64,000 nt of DNA from Nipponacmea schrenckii. Taxonomy: Eukaryota > Mollusca > Gastropoda > Lottiidae. Shown here one piece after another: positions 48,601 to 61,974 of the stretch (positions within the stretch are counted from its first letter, which is position 1; every line of letters starts with the position of its first letter). The position numbers and the translations under genes are program-made. The stretch spans positions 34,540,602-34,604,601 of the forward strand of contig JAUJPP010000003.1 in NCBI GenBank assembly GCA_030562195.1, in the 5' to 3' direction. The notes under the pieces are model-generated. The model was not told the origin of the DNA. It was given only the letters and a program-made list of their open reading frames with translations, and made no database searches.

Positions 48601-51600
48601 GTTTATAGGCCTACTTAGTATTATTATGTTCTAAATTGCAGAATGGTAATATTGGAGCTGAAAGGGTAAAATTAAAATGTATAGGCCCACTAGTTTGTCA
48701 AGAAACCAGGCTGTTTTATTTTGTAAAGAACACAATCTTTGCTTGTTATATAGTTTCAATTACCAGTACTATTTAAACTTAACGGATTGAAAGTTTTGTG
48801 TATTATATTTTATAGATATGGATGGTTTCCATTATCATTTACTGGTCCACCAGATATAGGTGCTCAATCAAGGTAAGATCTATCATATATTTACTACAGA
48901 CAGGGCTGATGATTTGGCTTTATTTGCCTGAAATAACTTAGCAGCTCAGTTGTCAGAGAATCACAAGCCTCTGTTAGAAATCATATTTAAGTTGAACATT
49001 GAGAGTCATAAAGTATTTCACTCTAATTTGTAATTTGATGACACTGATGTGAGATACTAATAGGTCATGGTTGGTAACTATGGTCTAATTATCATACAAA
49101 TGAGATCTGAAGGAGAGCAAGTCTGCTTTCTATATAAAACCCTTGAGCAAGCACTCCTTTTATCCAATGTTGCCTACCTGCAAAGCTTTTTTTAACCCTT
49201 TCAACCCTAGTGGCCAGCTTAACAGCCACATGATTACGCCTTAATATACCTGAAGAGATGGTAAAGCCACTATCACCACTATCACATAATATTCATGTCA
49301 TAGTTCTGAAGTTATATTTAAGTACAGGGTACTATAAGGCTGCAAATTATTGCGATATAGAAATTAATGCGTTAAATGCGATCGCATTTTTAAATACATA
49401 TTATCAAGTGAATTATATGGAGTTCAAATATGACTGACATTAGTGACAAGTATTTAAATTGAGACCGGGTGGGATTAAGTAATTAGGTAATTATCTCTAA
49501 ATTTGAAGCTGATTAGTAATCAATGACGTTTAAAAAACAAACGATTTTCACACTTGACTATTTAAAGATAAAATCTTGATCATTGTTCATATCTTCATTT
49601 ATTAATCACTTAAGAATTTTGATGATATTAAAAAATGCGACACCTATCACGGATCGCATTAATTTGTACTGGCATTTTAGTCTCTATACCCCATGTGGCA
49701 TTAATTTGTTGATGAATTAAATTTTAGCCTTACAGTATAATATACCTGGTATATGATGTTTGATTTCATTTATACTCAGTGTTTAAAGAGTTAATATCTG
49801 TAAATCTGTTTTGTTCGTGAAGAGATGTTTTGCAAGGTCAAGCTATTGTTCCAGCAATTTAAGTGAATAAAATCCATCTTTTTTTATGCTTATATTTTTA
49901 CAGCATGCAGAGAGCTAAGAGTATAGGTGATTTATTAGATTCTAGATCAGTGTCTGATCAGAGTGGGTATAATACAGAACCTGAAATACTTCCCACTGTT
50001 AGAGGTAGACCAAGGTCATTATATGACACTTCTCATATGAATGTGGTAGGTATATAAGTTCTCCCAAAAATTTATGAACCTGATATAAAATAGTTATTTG
50101 AATATTGGATTTAGCTTCTGGTAGAGCTCAGTTGCATTATGGTTTTCAGAAATAAATTTGCAGCGGCTGGTAATCCTACAATTCAACAACATGTTTTTCT
50201 TTTCTTCATTTTTGTTGAATTGTAAAAGAACTGGACATAAAAGTTTGATTCTGAAATGAGCTCTATTAGCTGTTTTAAAGGGACAGATTCAGAATTTTTT
50301 CTTTTCATACATCAGTTTCAAAAATAGGCATCTTTTAGCTAAGCTTAAAAGTTATTGTGTCCACATTTTACTGTAGAAATTCAATCCCCAAGTAATCAAA
50401 TAGAATTATCTGGTTTGAAAGTAAACATGGCTTCTCTTAAATTTCTGGAAACTCTACAATATCTTCAGACATATATGAAAAATAGAAAGTGAAAGTAATT
50501 TGGATCAAATTATGAGATGTGTGCCCAAATCGAATCCATCCCTTTTAACCAATATTTAGGTCACGATATAATAAAGGTGGTCAACATAGGCTGTTTATTG
50601 TCACTTAATTGTCTCATATAGTATTCATAGAATTTTATTATGTGTCCATTTAGTAAACTAATACATAGCATAGAAATTCTGTTCTTAGTCAATGCATGCA
50701 GTATTATTGGGCATTTTATGCATATTGTCTACTGTACTCATTATTTCTCTGAATTTTATAATTGTCTTTGTATCTAGCATTTTCACTTGTATCTACAGTT
50801 CTATAGCTATTTACTTTAATTTAGTTTTACTTTTTCTCACTAACTGATTTCAACCAAAGGATCTAAAAATAATATCAGCATGGATTTTAAGTGATTCACA
50901 AATGTCCAAAATGGCTACTACTCTTCCCAGATTCCACACAATTTCATTTCAGTCTAATCATAATTCATCACAAGCTAATAGTTGGAACAATGTCGGCTAT
51001 GATGCAACTAATGGTTCTGCCTTGTCTAGTTTTTACACTCTACCCCGTGGCCATGTTTTAGACCCTAGCGATCACTCTTACCCTCCCCAATTTACTGATG
51101 AGTATGATATTCAGGTATGCACTGATCTTTCTTTTTGTTCTCAGCTTTGTGTTGTGTGATGTGTGCTTTTTCTGCTTAAATGTCTTGTTGGTAATTGCAT
51201 GTATGTTTGCTTATGTAACAAAAATAGATAGTAGTCTGCCCATACCACACTTATGCATTGATCTTAACTCAGTTTTTGGATAAATAGCTTTTTAACAATA
51301 AAATTTTATAATAAAGCTTTTTCTTATAACGTCAACAAAAGAATTGAATTGAATTTAAGCTTTCATCAGATTCTCAAATGGAAATCATAGATGAATGTGT
51401 AGCCCAATATAGCAAATTGCTTTCTCTGTTCTTTGTTGGAAAACAATTTATGTTGCTTTTCAACCCTTAAAATTGTGTCTAACAGTAGGCTATAGTATAG
51501 TATATTTGATCTATTTCAAATCTTTCAAAATTTATACAATTTAGTTTTGGACCATAGAATGGTATTTATTGTTTGACCAATGCCAACTAATTAGACTAAG

Positions 51601-53788
51601 TTTTGAAGATATTATTGCTTTATTTCAGGAAGATTTGCCCCTTCCCAGTCCAATATAACATAACATTAGCATAATATATTATATTTATATTAGAGAGATC
51701 TAAATTTACAATTGATAGATTTGATGTTAAAGAGACCCACCCTTATACAAATTGCATATTTTACCTTTAGTATTGTGTTTAAAATGATATTTTTCATCCT
51801 TTTCTTTAACACCTTCTTTGGCTATAAAACATGGGCAAAGTCATGTAATATGAAATTAAGAAGATTTTGCCATGAAAGTATTTAAGCCTTTGGGACTGGC
51901 ATTGTGAGAAGTATAATAATTCAAAAAGAAACATGACAATTCTGAAAAAGTAAAAATTTTCAGTTTTCTGTTTCCTGAAATTTTCTGAATATTCTTAAAA
52001 GGTGAATAAAAAGTATAGAGGTGGGTCTCTTTAATAGGTGTATGGTATATATTATTATCAATATAATCAATTATATCATGGTACAAAGGGATAAATAGTG
52101 TTTAAAGGGACAGTTTCACCATATCATAGCCTCAGATACACAAAGTTTTTAGCTGACCTTATCAATAATAATATCCATGTGTGTCCAGAATTATTGGTGT
52201 TTGAATGTAAAAAAAGAAATACTTTTATATAGACGAGACATTATATAAAAAAATAAAGTAGTTTAAGGTATTTTTTAACCAATTATACGATTTTTCATGC
52301 TGAAAACTGCTTACATATATACATGTGGTACATGTATTCAAGACCCAAACCAACCCCCAAAATGACGAAACTGTCCCTTTCACTATTCTTCATATCAGTA
52401 TATTATTAACAATATTTATTCATAGTTTGGGTTATGAGTTATATCAATTCAGTCCTCACAATTTGTTGATAAATGGAGTTTTACCCACATTAATATTTCA
52501 ATACATGTACTTCAAAACAGTAGGCCCCTACTGATAATTTATAGTCTTCTAAGACTTTAAACCTTTTGGAAGCTGATATTTAAATGCACATCAAAATTAT
52601 ATCTCAAATTTGATTTACCAGCAGGTGTGTGAAGACAATAGTATTTATATTATTCATAATATTCAAATCACTTTTACACTTCATTTATATCACTAATAAT
52701 TATTTATATTAATATTTATTTTTATCACTAATATTTATTTATATCACTTATATTTATTCATATTAAGATTGCCAAGGATTATTTAGGTAATGACTCACCA
52801 GTTCAGCAACCAAAGCATGCTTATCATTATTCAGCACCCCCTAGTGAACCTCCACCACCACCCCCTCCTCCACCTCCTTTACCTAACATCCCCATACCCT
52901 GGCACCCTATGACACCCCAACCTAAACGTAACTCGTTCATAGCAGAACTCTCTCGTTCACCTAGCATGAAACTAATTAGATCTAAAACATTTGCGTCTAT
53001 TGTTTCTCCTCCACGTGCACCACCACCACCCCCTCTCTCTAGCACCACTTCTGGCACTTCATCTCAATCTCTGGCCATCCAGTCTGTAACGCATGCTCTC
53101 AATAATATGTTGTCTTCTGTATCTGATGCACCGATTCCTCCTCCTCTCTCTCAGAGTCTTGCCACTTCTTCTTACCACACCAACAGTACAGTACCATCAA
53201 CTTCTGGTTATGGAACCCCTCGTAGAAATAGTCCTGGAGTACCACCACCTCCACCACCATGGACCAATCATCATCCAAATCAACATGATTTACCCCCACC
53301 ACCACCAGCTGATTATAGTACTGATGAAGAAGAATCAATGTAAGTTTCTGTTTTTCCATTCACATTATAAAGAAGCCTTTTACATATCATATCAGACAGA
53401 CAGAAGCAGTCTGACTCTTGTGTTTGCCAGTGATAACCTGCAGACAGTAGCATTCTGACTCTAGTGTCTAGCAGTGATAACCTGCAGACAGTAGCATTCT
53501 GACTCTTGTGTCTAGCAGTTATAACCTGCAGACAGTAGCATTCTGACTCTTGTGTCTAGCAGTTATAACCTGCAGACAGTAGCATTCTGACGCTTGTGTC
53601 TAGAAATCTTAGCTTGCAGACAGTACTATTCTGACTCTTGTGTCATACTGCCCCTTTAATCAAAATGCAAAATCAATTTATATAGGCCTATGTATATATT
53701 TTGCAGGCATCAAAGGAATCCGATGTTTGCTAGTGTTACATTACGGAAAGCTAAAAGTAATGATAGATCAGCACCTAGAATCAATTAA
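24662..53788 (+). CDS. BAIAP2: IRSp53/BAIAP2-family I-BAR adaptor protein (all but first exon)
   Basis: This family couples Rho GTPases and membrane curvature to actin. Exons: 24662-24737, 26417-26509, 37909-37970, 39686-39757, 40121-40252, 41088-41153, 44419-44505, 46018-46113, 47524-47740, 48337-48523, 48816-48872, 49904-50045, 50860-51114, 52768-53339, 53707-53788 (TAA). All phases join, giving 731 residues. Residues 1 to about 225 are the IMD/I-BAR domain (NLIENFSPGVRHIIVCGKAY, ALLEERKDYCFLLERL, GNELLSGTTRWKEI). The SH3 domain is VRAVYAHIGEG...GDVITLIGEKSDGWQYG...GWFPLSF. A serine-rich region, a proline-rich region with P10 and P6 runs, and a C-terminal WH2-like motif (FASVTLRKAKSNDRSAPRIN) follow. 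The N-terminal exon is not secure. The exon at 46018 could end at 46113 (GTTAGT) or 46125 (GTATAC); the former is preferred. Relatives BAIAP2L1/L2 are possible, but one invertebrate orthologue of the group is the simplest reading. Confidence 0.92.
24755..24890 (+). mobile_element. partial MITE of the AAGGGATTGT family
   Basis: AAGAGGGATTGTGAAGAGC, then GGGGACACTGAAAGGCATCA and ATGCACCATTTCAAG match half of the palindromic element at 45699-45895. It begins about 20 bases after an exon. A third fragment lies at about 63800-63905 in the other orientation. Confidence 0.5.
24891..26416. other. BAIAP2 intron
   Basis: AT-rich intron between 24738 and 26416, with no further gene or recognisable repeat. 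Confidence 0.5.
26510..28336. other. BAIAP2 11.4-kb intron, first part
   Basis: At 26840-26925 there is a short relic with GCAACGTTTCGGCATG and CCGCCGTCCTCAGG, related to the foldback family described at 33387. From about 27325 to 27720 a loose repeat of CAGATAGTTATGAAACTTTC-like words occurs about six times. Otherwise nothing is seen. Confidence 0.45.
28337..28510 (-). mobile_element. 3' fragment of the tRNA-derived SINE
   Basis: The sequence is the reverse complement of the 3' half of the SINE at 2079-2449, with shared segments at the CCTACTCTTCTGCACCTTAT, GCCATGCAGTGTGCAATGAG and GAGGGATCTTTAACGT positions. The open frame across it is spurious. Confidence 0.85.
29855..30180 (+). repeat. 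~31-bp degenerate minisatellite
   Basis: About ten copies of CAGAACTGAATATTGTGATG plus GCCAGTGACAGT, with considerable drift. It lies in the large BAIAP2 intron. Confidence 0.85.
30181..32054. other. BAIAP2 large intron, middle part
   Basis: AT-rich intron with a short TA run near 30210. No gene, RNA or repeat family was recognised. Confidence 0.45.
32055..32335 (-). mobile_element. decayed SINE copy
   Basis: Minus-strand matches to the SINE at 2079 include the segment around GTATCTTTAACATGCACAGC, the GGGCCTTAGATTATTGTCCC segment and GGATCACTGACAGGGGGAAC. It is more diverged than the copy at 28337. Confidence 0.7.
33387..33617 (+). mobile_element. foldback insertion with ~98-bp near-perfect arms and 13-bp target duplication
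   Basis: CTATACATTTATT occurs at 33374-33386 and 33618-33630, bracketing the insert. Inside, about 30 bases (AATCCTTCAATGGCATATTA onward) precede a near-perfect palindrome running from about 33419 to 33622, centred near 33518. The central part contains GTTTCAATG, CCGTCATCAGG and their complements. Related copies are at 36975-37134 and 61975-62139, and a more distant relative at 40762-41056. Confidence 0.85.
34105..34789 (-). mobile_element. non-autonomous Harbinger-like DNA transposon
   Basis: The 17-bp terminal inverted repeat GCCGCGTTTAGACAGCC (34105-34121) pairs with 34773-34789 with one mismatch. TTA lies outside the left end and TTT outside the right, close to the TWA duplication of PIF/Harbinger elements. 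The sub-ends are rich in CTCGGCCC/GGGCCGAG. A short Myb/SANT-like frame lies inside; there is no transposase. Confidence 0.7.
34339..34497 (-). CDS. Myb/SANT-like DNA-binding domain (transposon-derived)
   Basis: A 52-residue frame starts at ATG 34497 and ends at TAA 34339. It reads RGATWTDEETEALIAIWGDE followed by IQVQLEGARHNHKIYETIAV. The spaced tryptophans and the TWTDEET/LI.IWGDE pattern are characteristic of the Myb/SANT-like (MADF-related) domain that accompanies Harbinger transposases. It stops soon after the second helix region, so the third helix is probably lost. It is bounded by the TIRs at 34105 and 34789. Expression is doubtful. Confidence 0.7.
   Translation of the reverse strand: MCAQRGATWTDEETEALIAIWGDETIQVQLEGARHNHKIYETIAVCLKIDDS
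34835..36745 (+). repeat. compound minisatellite (23-bp and 36-bp units)
   Basis: The basic unit is AGAGAGCACTATGTTGGTCTTAT. In the first half it alternates with the spacer ATTTATTCTT to make a ~36-bp unit; in the second half it is mostly the simple unit. At 36600-36745 it turns into about six copies of GTATTATGTTGATGTTTTAGAAA. Together that is about 1.9 kb in the large BAIAP2 intron. Confidence 0.95.
36975..37134 (-). mobile_element. foldback insertion, second family member
   Basis: GACTAATA at 36967-36974 and 37135-37142 looks like an 8-bp target duplication. The arms share TATTATAGATATACTACTT and AGTAGTATATCCATAATA, and the tail matches AATCCTTCAATGGCAT of the 33387 copy in reverse orientation. 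Confidence 0.65.
37143..37908. other. BAIAP2 intron end
   Basis: Ordinary AT-rich intron leading to the exon at 37909. Nothing else was recognised. Confidence 0.5.
39011..39175 (+). mobile_element. MITE with GGATCCTGTTT ends
   Basis: The left end GGATCCTGTTTTACGAAAAC and right end TTTTGTGAAACAGGTCCCAG form an imperfect inverted repeat around an AT-rich core with CCAATCACTAAAA. The OGDH 3' UTR copy (20610-20780) and a solo end at about 38250 belong to the same family. Confidence 0.6.
40762..41056 (-). mobile_element. foldback insertion with 14-bp target duplication next to an exon
   Basis: TTTTAATTGATATA at 40748-40761 is repeated at 41057-41070. The ~295-bp insert has inverted arms at about 40860-40930 and 40989-41060, for example AGATAAGTGGAGAGTCGGTT with its complement. 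The loop carries GACGTTTCGGGCTTGGTTGC. The insert ends 31 bases upstream of the BAIAP2 exon at 41088. Confidence 0.85.
41154..42130. other. BAIAP2 intron
   Basis: AT-rich intron with no recognisable gene or repeat before the element at 42131. Confidence 0.5.
42131..44223 (+). mobile_element. 2.1-kb tandem-repeat element with TATACGCCCAC/GTGGGCGTATA ends
   Basis: The left end TATACGCCCACATG is a short hairpin with GGGGCGTATA, followed by (GTCC)n. About twelve internal units of roughly 155-160 bp follow, recognised by GCTTGTAAACACTCT, GATTTTGATGAAACTTGG, ACCCAAGGATGAACCCTATT and TTATTGCCCTTG. The right end is GTGGGCGTATATTACCTTGC, then CTGGCAAGCTATC. Minus-strand frames across it repeat a ~53-residue period and are artefacts. 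It is the best-preserved member of the family in the window. Confidence 0.88.
44620..44915 (-). mobile_element. second tRNA-related SINE family
   Basis: On the minus strand the head reads ACAGCGGTTAGAGTATAGG, then GAGTTCTAATCTC, resembling pol III A and B boxes. The body contains AGCTGTAAATGGGTACGG and AATCCGGGAAAGATCAATGC. Spacing between the boxes is somewhat long. It differs from the SINE at 2079. Confidence 0.55.
44916..45698. other. BAIAP2 intron
   Basis: AT-rich, with A9-A10 runs near 45610 and 45635. Nothing else is seen. Confidence 0.5.
45699..45895 (+). mobile_element. palindromic MITE
   Basis: AAAGGGATTGT (45699-45709) pairs with ACAATCCCTTT (45885-45895). Inner arms GGACACTGATAGTATCA and CACCATTCCAAATTTTCAAT pair with their complements on the right. 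It lies about 120 bases upstream of the exon at 46018. Confidence 0.75.
46114..47523. other. BAIAP2 intron
   Basis: AT-rich intron with no recognisable element. The open frame continuing past 46113 to 46242 is intron read-through. Confidence 0.5.
48337..48872 (+). CDS. BAIAP2: BAIAP2 SH3-domain exons
   Basis: Two exons (48337-48523 and 48816-48872) encode the SH3 fold: AVYAH in place of ALYDY, a GDVITL strand, DGWQYG and GWFPLSF. In the family this domain binds proline-rich partners such as WAVE2, Mena and mDia. The codon for Q is split CA/A across the intron. Confidence 0.9.
51727..52034 (+). mobile_element. TTAA-flanked MITE
   Basis: TTAAAGAGACCCACC at 51727-51741 and GGTGGGTCTCTTTAA at 52020-52034 form a perfect 15-bp inverted repeat that includes TTAA at both outer edges. 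That suggests a piggyBac-type origin. It is 308 bp with no coding capacity. Confidence 0.75.
52104..52380 (+). mobile_element. MITE with AAAGGGACAGTTTC ends
   Basis: AAAGGGACAGTTTC (52104-52117) and GAAACTGTCCCTTT (52367-52380) are a perfect 14-bp inverted repeat. The right part (AAGACCCAAACCAACCCCCA) recurs in a decayed copy at about 58920-59210. It lies only 70 bp from the MITE at 51727. Confidence 0.75.
53396..53645 (+). repeat. 44-bp minisatellite in last BAIAP2 intron
   Basis: About 5.5 copies of CTGACTCTTGTGTCTAGCAG followed by TTATAACCTGCAGACAGTAGCATT, starting near 53411, 53455, 53499, 53543 and 53587. Confidence 0.9.
53707..53788 (+). CDS. BAIAP2: BAIAP2 terminal exon encoding the WH2-like motif
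   Basis: The 82-base exon completes ATG as AT/G and reads MHQRNPMFASVTLRKAKSND, then RSAPRIN and stop. The pattern of hydrophobic residues followed by LRK resembles the actin-monomer-binding WH2 motif of long IRSp53 isoforms. It follows a 367-base intron that contains a 44-bp minisatellite. Confidence 0.85.
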
Positions 53789-55240
53789 GTTCATTGCCTT
53801 CACTTCAATATTTGTAAATGAAGATTTAGAACAAATTATACATTGTTAGATTCTGCAGATTTATGAATGTTTTGTCCAGTTAAAAGTGTACTTAAAAAAA
53901 TATATTGTGTATATTTTGATAAAAAATTGTTTAACATGTAAATTTATTAGCACTATTTTAACAGTGAAAATATTGTATTTCAGCCTTAGATATATTTATT
54001 GTATATTCTTGTTATATTATTGTATATTTCATTTATACATTGTGTATTGTTGTTTTCTTATATTGTATACTTTATTGATACATCTATTTCCAGGTATCAT
54101 TTTATCATTGTATATTTATCTGTTGAAAAAAAACATTGTTTATTTTAAATTCTAGTCAGTCAAATATTATGAACAGATGTTATAATAGTTTAATTAGGAT
54201 GTTTTTTAAAATCCCCTTATTTCTACAGTTGTATATTGTTAAAGCCAGTTTTAATGAAGTAAATGTATACAACCAAAATAACAAATATTTTAACAGAATC
54301 TGTTGTTACTTAGATAACTGACCTACTTCAGATGATCCTTGAAACTGGGAGTAACAATATTTTTTTTGGTTTAATATTGGTGTTTTATGACAATTACATG
54401 AGAAATTATGCTCTAAAAATCAAACTTGTGTATTATTCTTTATTGTGTCATTTGTAGTTTACGACATTGTTCATACATTAGAATAGTGCTATATTTGGAC
54501 ACATCAATAGGCCAACTACTGAAGTGTTCATTCGCCAATCCTGAATATGTGAAGCCTCAGAGGAAATTTCACTATAGATCATTTGATCGCTGACAAGACT
54601 ATCCACAAGGTCATTCTTCAATTATTTGTATAGATTTTATATAGTCATTTTATTTGAATAAATGTTTGTTAACCTTTTATGAGTCTTTTTCAAAATTAAC
54701 ATACATGTATGTTGATATCAGACTTTATGCTAGAACTGGTCATAGAATACTATTTTGTGGTACATAATAGCTGTAAATGAAATGAACGGATTATATATCC
54801 TACTTTTCTGCACCTTATGGGTTAATGAAGACAGCCTTTTAAGTAGATATCACAGCATAATAGGCTGTAAGTGGATCTTATGACATGATATGGAGCTCAT
54901 ATTCATATATAAAAAAACTACCACACTGTTGCAAAATCTGCTATCATCACTTAAGGTCCTTTGTCAAAGTACTGTTAGTGAAATTGCAGGAACCACAGAT
55001 GGAATGGTTAAAATTGGTGGTGACAGTGTCTTCAATACAACTCTTTAAATTCAACAGGAAACTCAAAAAAAAAAATTAAAAAAATCGACAGACATCATTT
55101 TTAATAAAATCTACATCACAAGGTCATTAGAAGTTTGAGCAATTGCAATGAAATCAATAGTTTGTGCTGAATAATGAATAGTAAGATTTTAGAATTAACA
55201 AATTTGAAAATTCGAAATGGCTTGTTCAAATCTACAGTGG
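53789..55240. other. convergent intergenic region, BAIAP2 to beta-tubulin
   Basis: Holds the presumed 3' UTRs of both genes. A minus-strand SINE 3' fragment lies at about 54775-54840 (ATCCTACTTTTCTGCACCTT). On the minus strand, ATTAAA at 55105-55100 could serve as a tubulin poly(A) signal. No other gene was seen. Confidence 0.5.
54657..54662 (+). promoter_or_regulatory. candidate poly(A) signal of BAIAP2
   Basis: AATAAA about 870 bases after the stop codon, in an AT-rich 3' region with a TG-rich stretch after it. It is plausible but not unique in the 3' region. Confidence 0.35.
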
Positions 55241-58318
<3,078 letters not shown>

Positions 58319-59634
58319 CTTAGTGCTGTCAGATTCGTTGCCGAGGAAATAAGTTAACTTATGCTTTCTTAGAGCCGAGAAATATAATACTGAGCTCAGT
58401 GAGCACTGTCTGGTTATTATAAGGAAATTTTTAATGTTGCTAGGTTACAAGACATAACAAGGAATGGATTCCGGTTTTGTTAAGTATCAAATATGTCACT
58501 TGACAAACCTTAAACAAAAGACTGAATATGAATAATTGAAAGTCAAACTATGAAGAAAGCTTTAGGAAGCATTAAGGTTTCACTTGAATAGGTTTCAGAT
58601 ATAAAGAATAATGGTGCATTTTATGGACACTTATTTTGTTTTCAATTATTTATTTTAATAGGAACATGATAAGAAAATCAATGCAAATGATGTACAAGAG
58701 ACTCATACAATGGTTTAGAGGTCATCTGATGGAAAGGCAATTCAAGATGTAGCATCTAACGACCCATTTTACATCCATCATCGACTTATTTTGCCATCAG
58801 CAGCAATGTGCCAACATGCTACATATGTCCAAGGTCATTAAAATATCCATCCCATCAAATACTCTATTTAAATAAAAGACCTCCATTTATACATGTGAGG
58901 AACTCTGGAATATTCATTGGTAAAGAGACAGATTCGCCGATAGTTTGAGTTAAATGTTTGCTCCGACACTGAAATATTTTGGCTAAGATTACCATCAACC
59001 GTCAGAAATTGGAGCCTTCAAATTTATATTTGTCCAGAATTGCCCGTAATTTCTTTAGTCTTCTATAGAAAAGGCAATATATTTAGAAATTAAAAGTAAA
59101 ATTCCAAGTTTTAGGTATTTTTGAACAATTATGCATGTCTATTTACTATTTATATATATTGAAGACCCAAATCAACCCCCAAAACTCGGGAACAGTTATT
59201 AAAGACAATATTCAATTCAAAATGATTTACAGAAGAATTTGTGTGATCAGTCATGCAAGTGGAGTCTCCCAGACAAAAAGGACCTTTTAACTTAATTGGG
59301 TAAAATTTTGACTGAGCACTATTTTAAGCAGAATTTTGTCACACCCAGAAAACTGTATGATAAAACTGTAAGAGAAAATCACAAAAAAGACTATGTCCAA
59401 AAGCACTGAAAATTGGAAGACACAAAAAACAAGGTTCTAAGTTATTTTAACAAATCTTTTTATTAAAAAAGTAATTTGGTGAAGAATTTGTACATGAATA
59501 ACAAAACATTGAAATATGTTAATTACATCATATATACACCTCACATAGACAAATATAGTCTAAGATGGTTGAGTTGTGCTTTTTAAAGTCCAATTCATAA
59601 CAAGACAACCATTTCATTTACACTACAAACACAA
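58319..59634. other. upstream region of beta-tubulin
   Basis: The first ~120 bases upstream of the tubulin ATG are less AT-rich and probably hold the 5' UTR and promoter, but no TATA or initiator could be fixed. A decayed MITE copy related to 52104-52380 spans about 58920-59210. Confidence 0.4.
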
Positions 59635-59917
59635 TGGTCTTTTCATGTTTTGAATTGGATTTGAGTTTGCACGAATATCTTTGCTCCACTATACACACAA
59701 TTTTCCAACTACCAATCTGGAACTACCAATTTTTGAAGGTTTCTTTGTGATATTTTACTGATTCTACAATCCAACTGGTCTTTTTATGTTTTGAATTGGA
59801 TTTGGGTTTGCACAAATATCTTTGCTCCACTATACATACAATTTTCCAACTACCAATCTGGTACTACCAATTTTTGAAGGTTTCTTTGTGCTATTTTACT
59901 GATTGTACAATCCAACT
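59635..59917 (+). repeat. 141-bp tandem duplication
   Basis: Two copies start at 59635 and 59776 with TGGTCTTTT, differing at only a handful of positions (TGAGTTTGCACG versus TGGGTTTGCACA, for instance). A recent duplication in intergenic DNA. Confidence 0.9.
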
Positions 59918-61974
59918 AAAGAAATAATCGACCAAGCATTTGATTGATTGATGGCTAAATTTTTGGTAAAACTAAAGCAATTATTACATGGATAAAATAT
60001 GACCAATTCGCAGCCCGTGACAGTCAAAGACCAATATAACTGTAACCTACTAGACAATGATGATAATTATTGCTTAAAAATACAATTCCATTAAGAAACC
60101 AAGAAAAAACTGCCAAATGAGTTTCATTATTATTGAGTATGATTTAGAATTCATAATAAAACTTTCTATTTAAATGATGAAATTTAAATATTATTAAGAA
60201 AACAAATAAACCAATATTAAAGGGTCTCTAATCATATTTAAACAATAAAACATAAAAAAATCACTAAGGTCAAATAAAGCCCCTCCCACAAAAAACAATT
60301 AACACTTAATCAGAATCATATAATAAAAACAGTTCATGATCAGATGTATAAACTTATCAATTGTCAGACTAACATGTATGTTTTTATATACCCATGTATT
60401 AAAGAAGTGTCTATTTATCCCATAATTATCTTGTGTTATAAATATTTGGCAATCTGTACAATTTCAGAGCTTGAAATTTATATTTGGTTCTCTTACAATT
60501 CAGCAAACTTGACTTGATCCACTTTAAACATCTTAACAGGCGTTTGTAGCCAACAATGTCAATAAGCCTAGGTTCCATGTTCAAAATTGGATTTTAATTC
60601 TAAAAATGATACATAAATTAGTTCTTGTAAGAACTGGTAAAGTAAGAATTTACATGACTATATACTAATTAAGCAAATGATCACAACAAAAGAAGAATAA
60701 AGAATTGTCCAAAAAAATATCATGCATTTCAATTAAACAAGAAATATTATCAGCACATGTTGACTTGGATTAAATGAATGTTGAACTCTAAAGCCTTACA
60801 ATTTGAATATTGTCATGGTTAATTTTGGAGAAACTTGCTAGAAAACACCTAAAAAACTGAATATAATTATGTGAAATCAAGTAATATCAACTCATAATAA
60901 CAAATCAAAGTATTAAATCTAATCAATCAATAAATAATTAAAATAACATTTTATTCAATGTGAAAATTTAATTCAAATGAATAGAAATAATGCTTCATAT
61001 ACAATCCCTGTATATAGAAATAAAATAATTCTAAAATCACATTCCACTACCAAAATATAAAAGAAATAAAATCAACAATGTTTGATATTTCGATTAAGGT
61101 TTGAAGTAATAAATATATATATGGACTATGGGAAGCTCTTCAGCTAAATTCTAGTCAGATTTTCATTCTTTTGCTAGTCTAAATGAATTACTTACAAATG
61201 AAAAATTAGTACAGTAGATCTAATACTGTTCATTCAACTACAGGCTGAGCAGAGAAGAACAAAAAAGAGGGGACTGGCATTAAATCTTTAGGAGTAAGAA
61301 CTACATTAGAACTCAAACAAACAAAAAAAAAACCATTTGAACACACATCCATTCAATAAATTAGAATACATAAAACTTTGAACAACATATCATTTTAAAG
61401 TAATTATAAATAAAATAAATCAGTATATCAAAATAATTATCATTTATACTACAGAAATATCAAAATTGTTATCCTTTTTATCATAAACATCTCATTCAGT
61501 AAATCGAGATAATTGGTATCATTTTCTACAGAAATATCAAATCATTATCATGTTTCAATTTAACAGAATATCAAAACCAGTAATACTGAAATTATTATCA
61601 TTTTTCACTTAAGCATATCAAAATCATTATCATTTTTCACTAAAAAAATTATCAAAATCATTCAAATTTATCACTTAAGGATATCAAAATCATTATAATT
61701 TTTCATTTAGGATTTCAAAATTATTATCAAACATATCATAATATCATTATCATTTTCAAATTAGACATATCAAAATCATCATTATTCTTCATTGATCATA
61801 ATTCAAGCATTCAAAATCCATTTCAGTAGTTCAAATCATAATCCTGATATTTCAAAATAAAGACATGACAAATTCCATTTAAAAAAAGAAACCTACAGCT
61901 TAAGGCTTTATGACTTAACTTGACTTATTCCACTTTGTCCATGGGTGGACATAGGGCGACAGTAAGGCTTTATA
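59918..61974. other. intergenic AT-rich region
   Basis: No gene was seen. About 61500-61860 contains a loose repeat of ATCAAAATCATTATCATTTT-like words. Confidence 0.45.

Noticed and set aside
53093..53458. 121-codon plus-strand and 86-codon minus-strand frames
   Set aside because: They are shadows of the proline-rich BAIAP2 exon in other frames.
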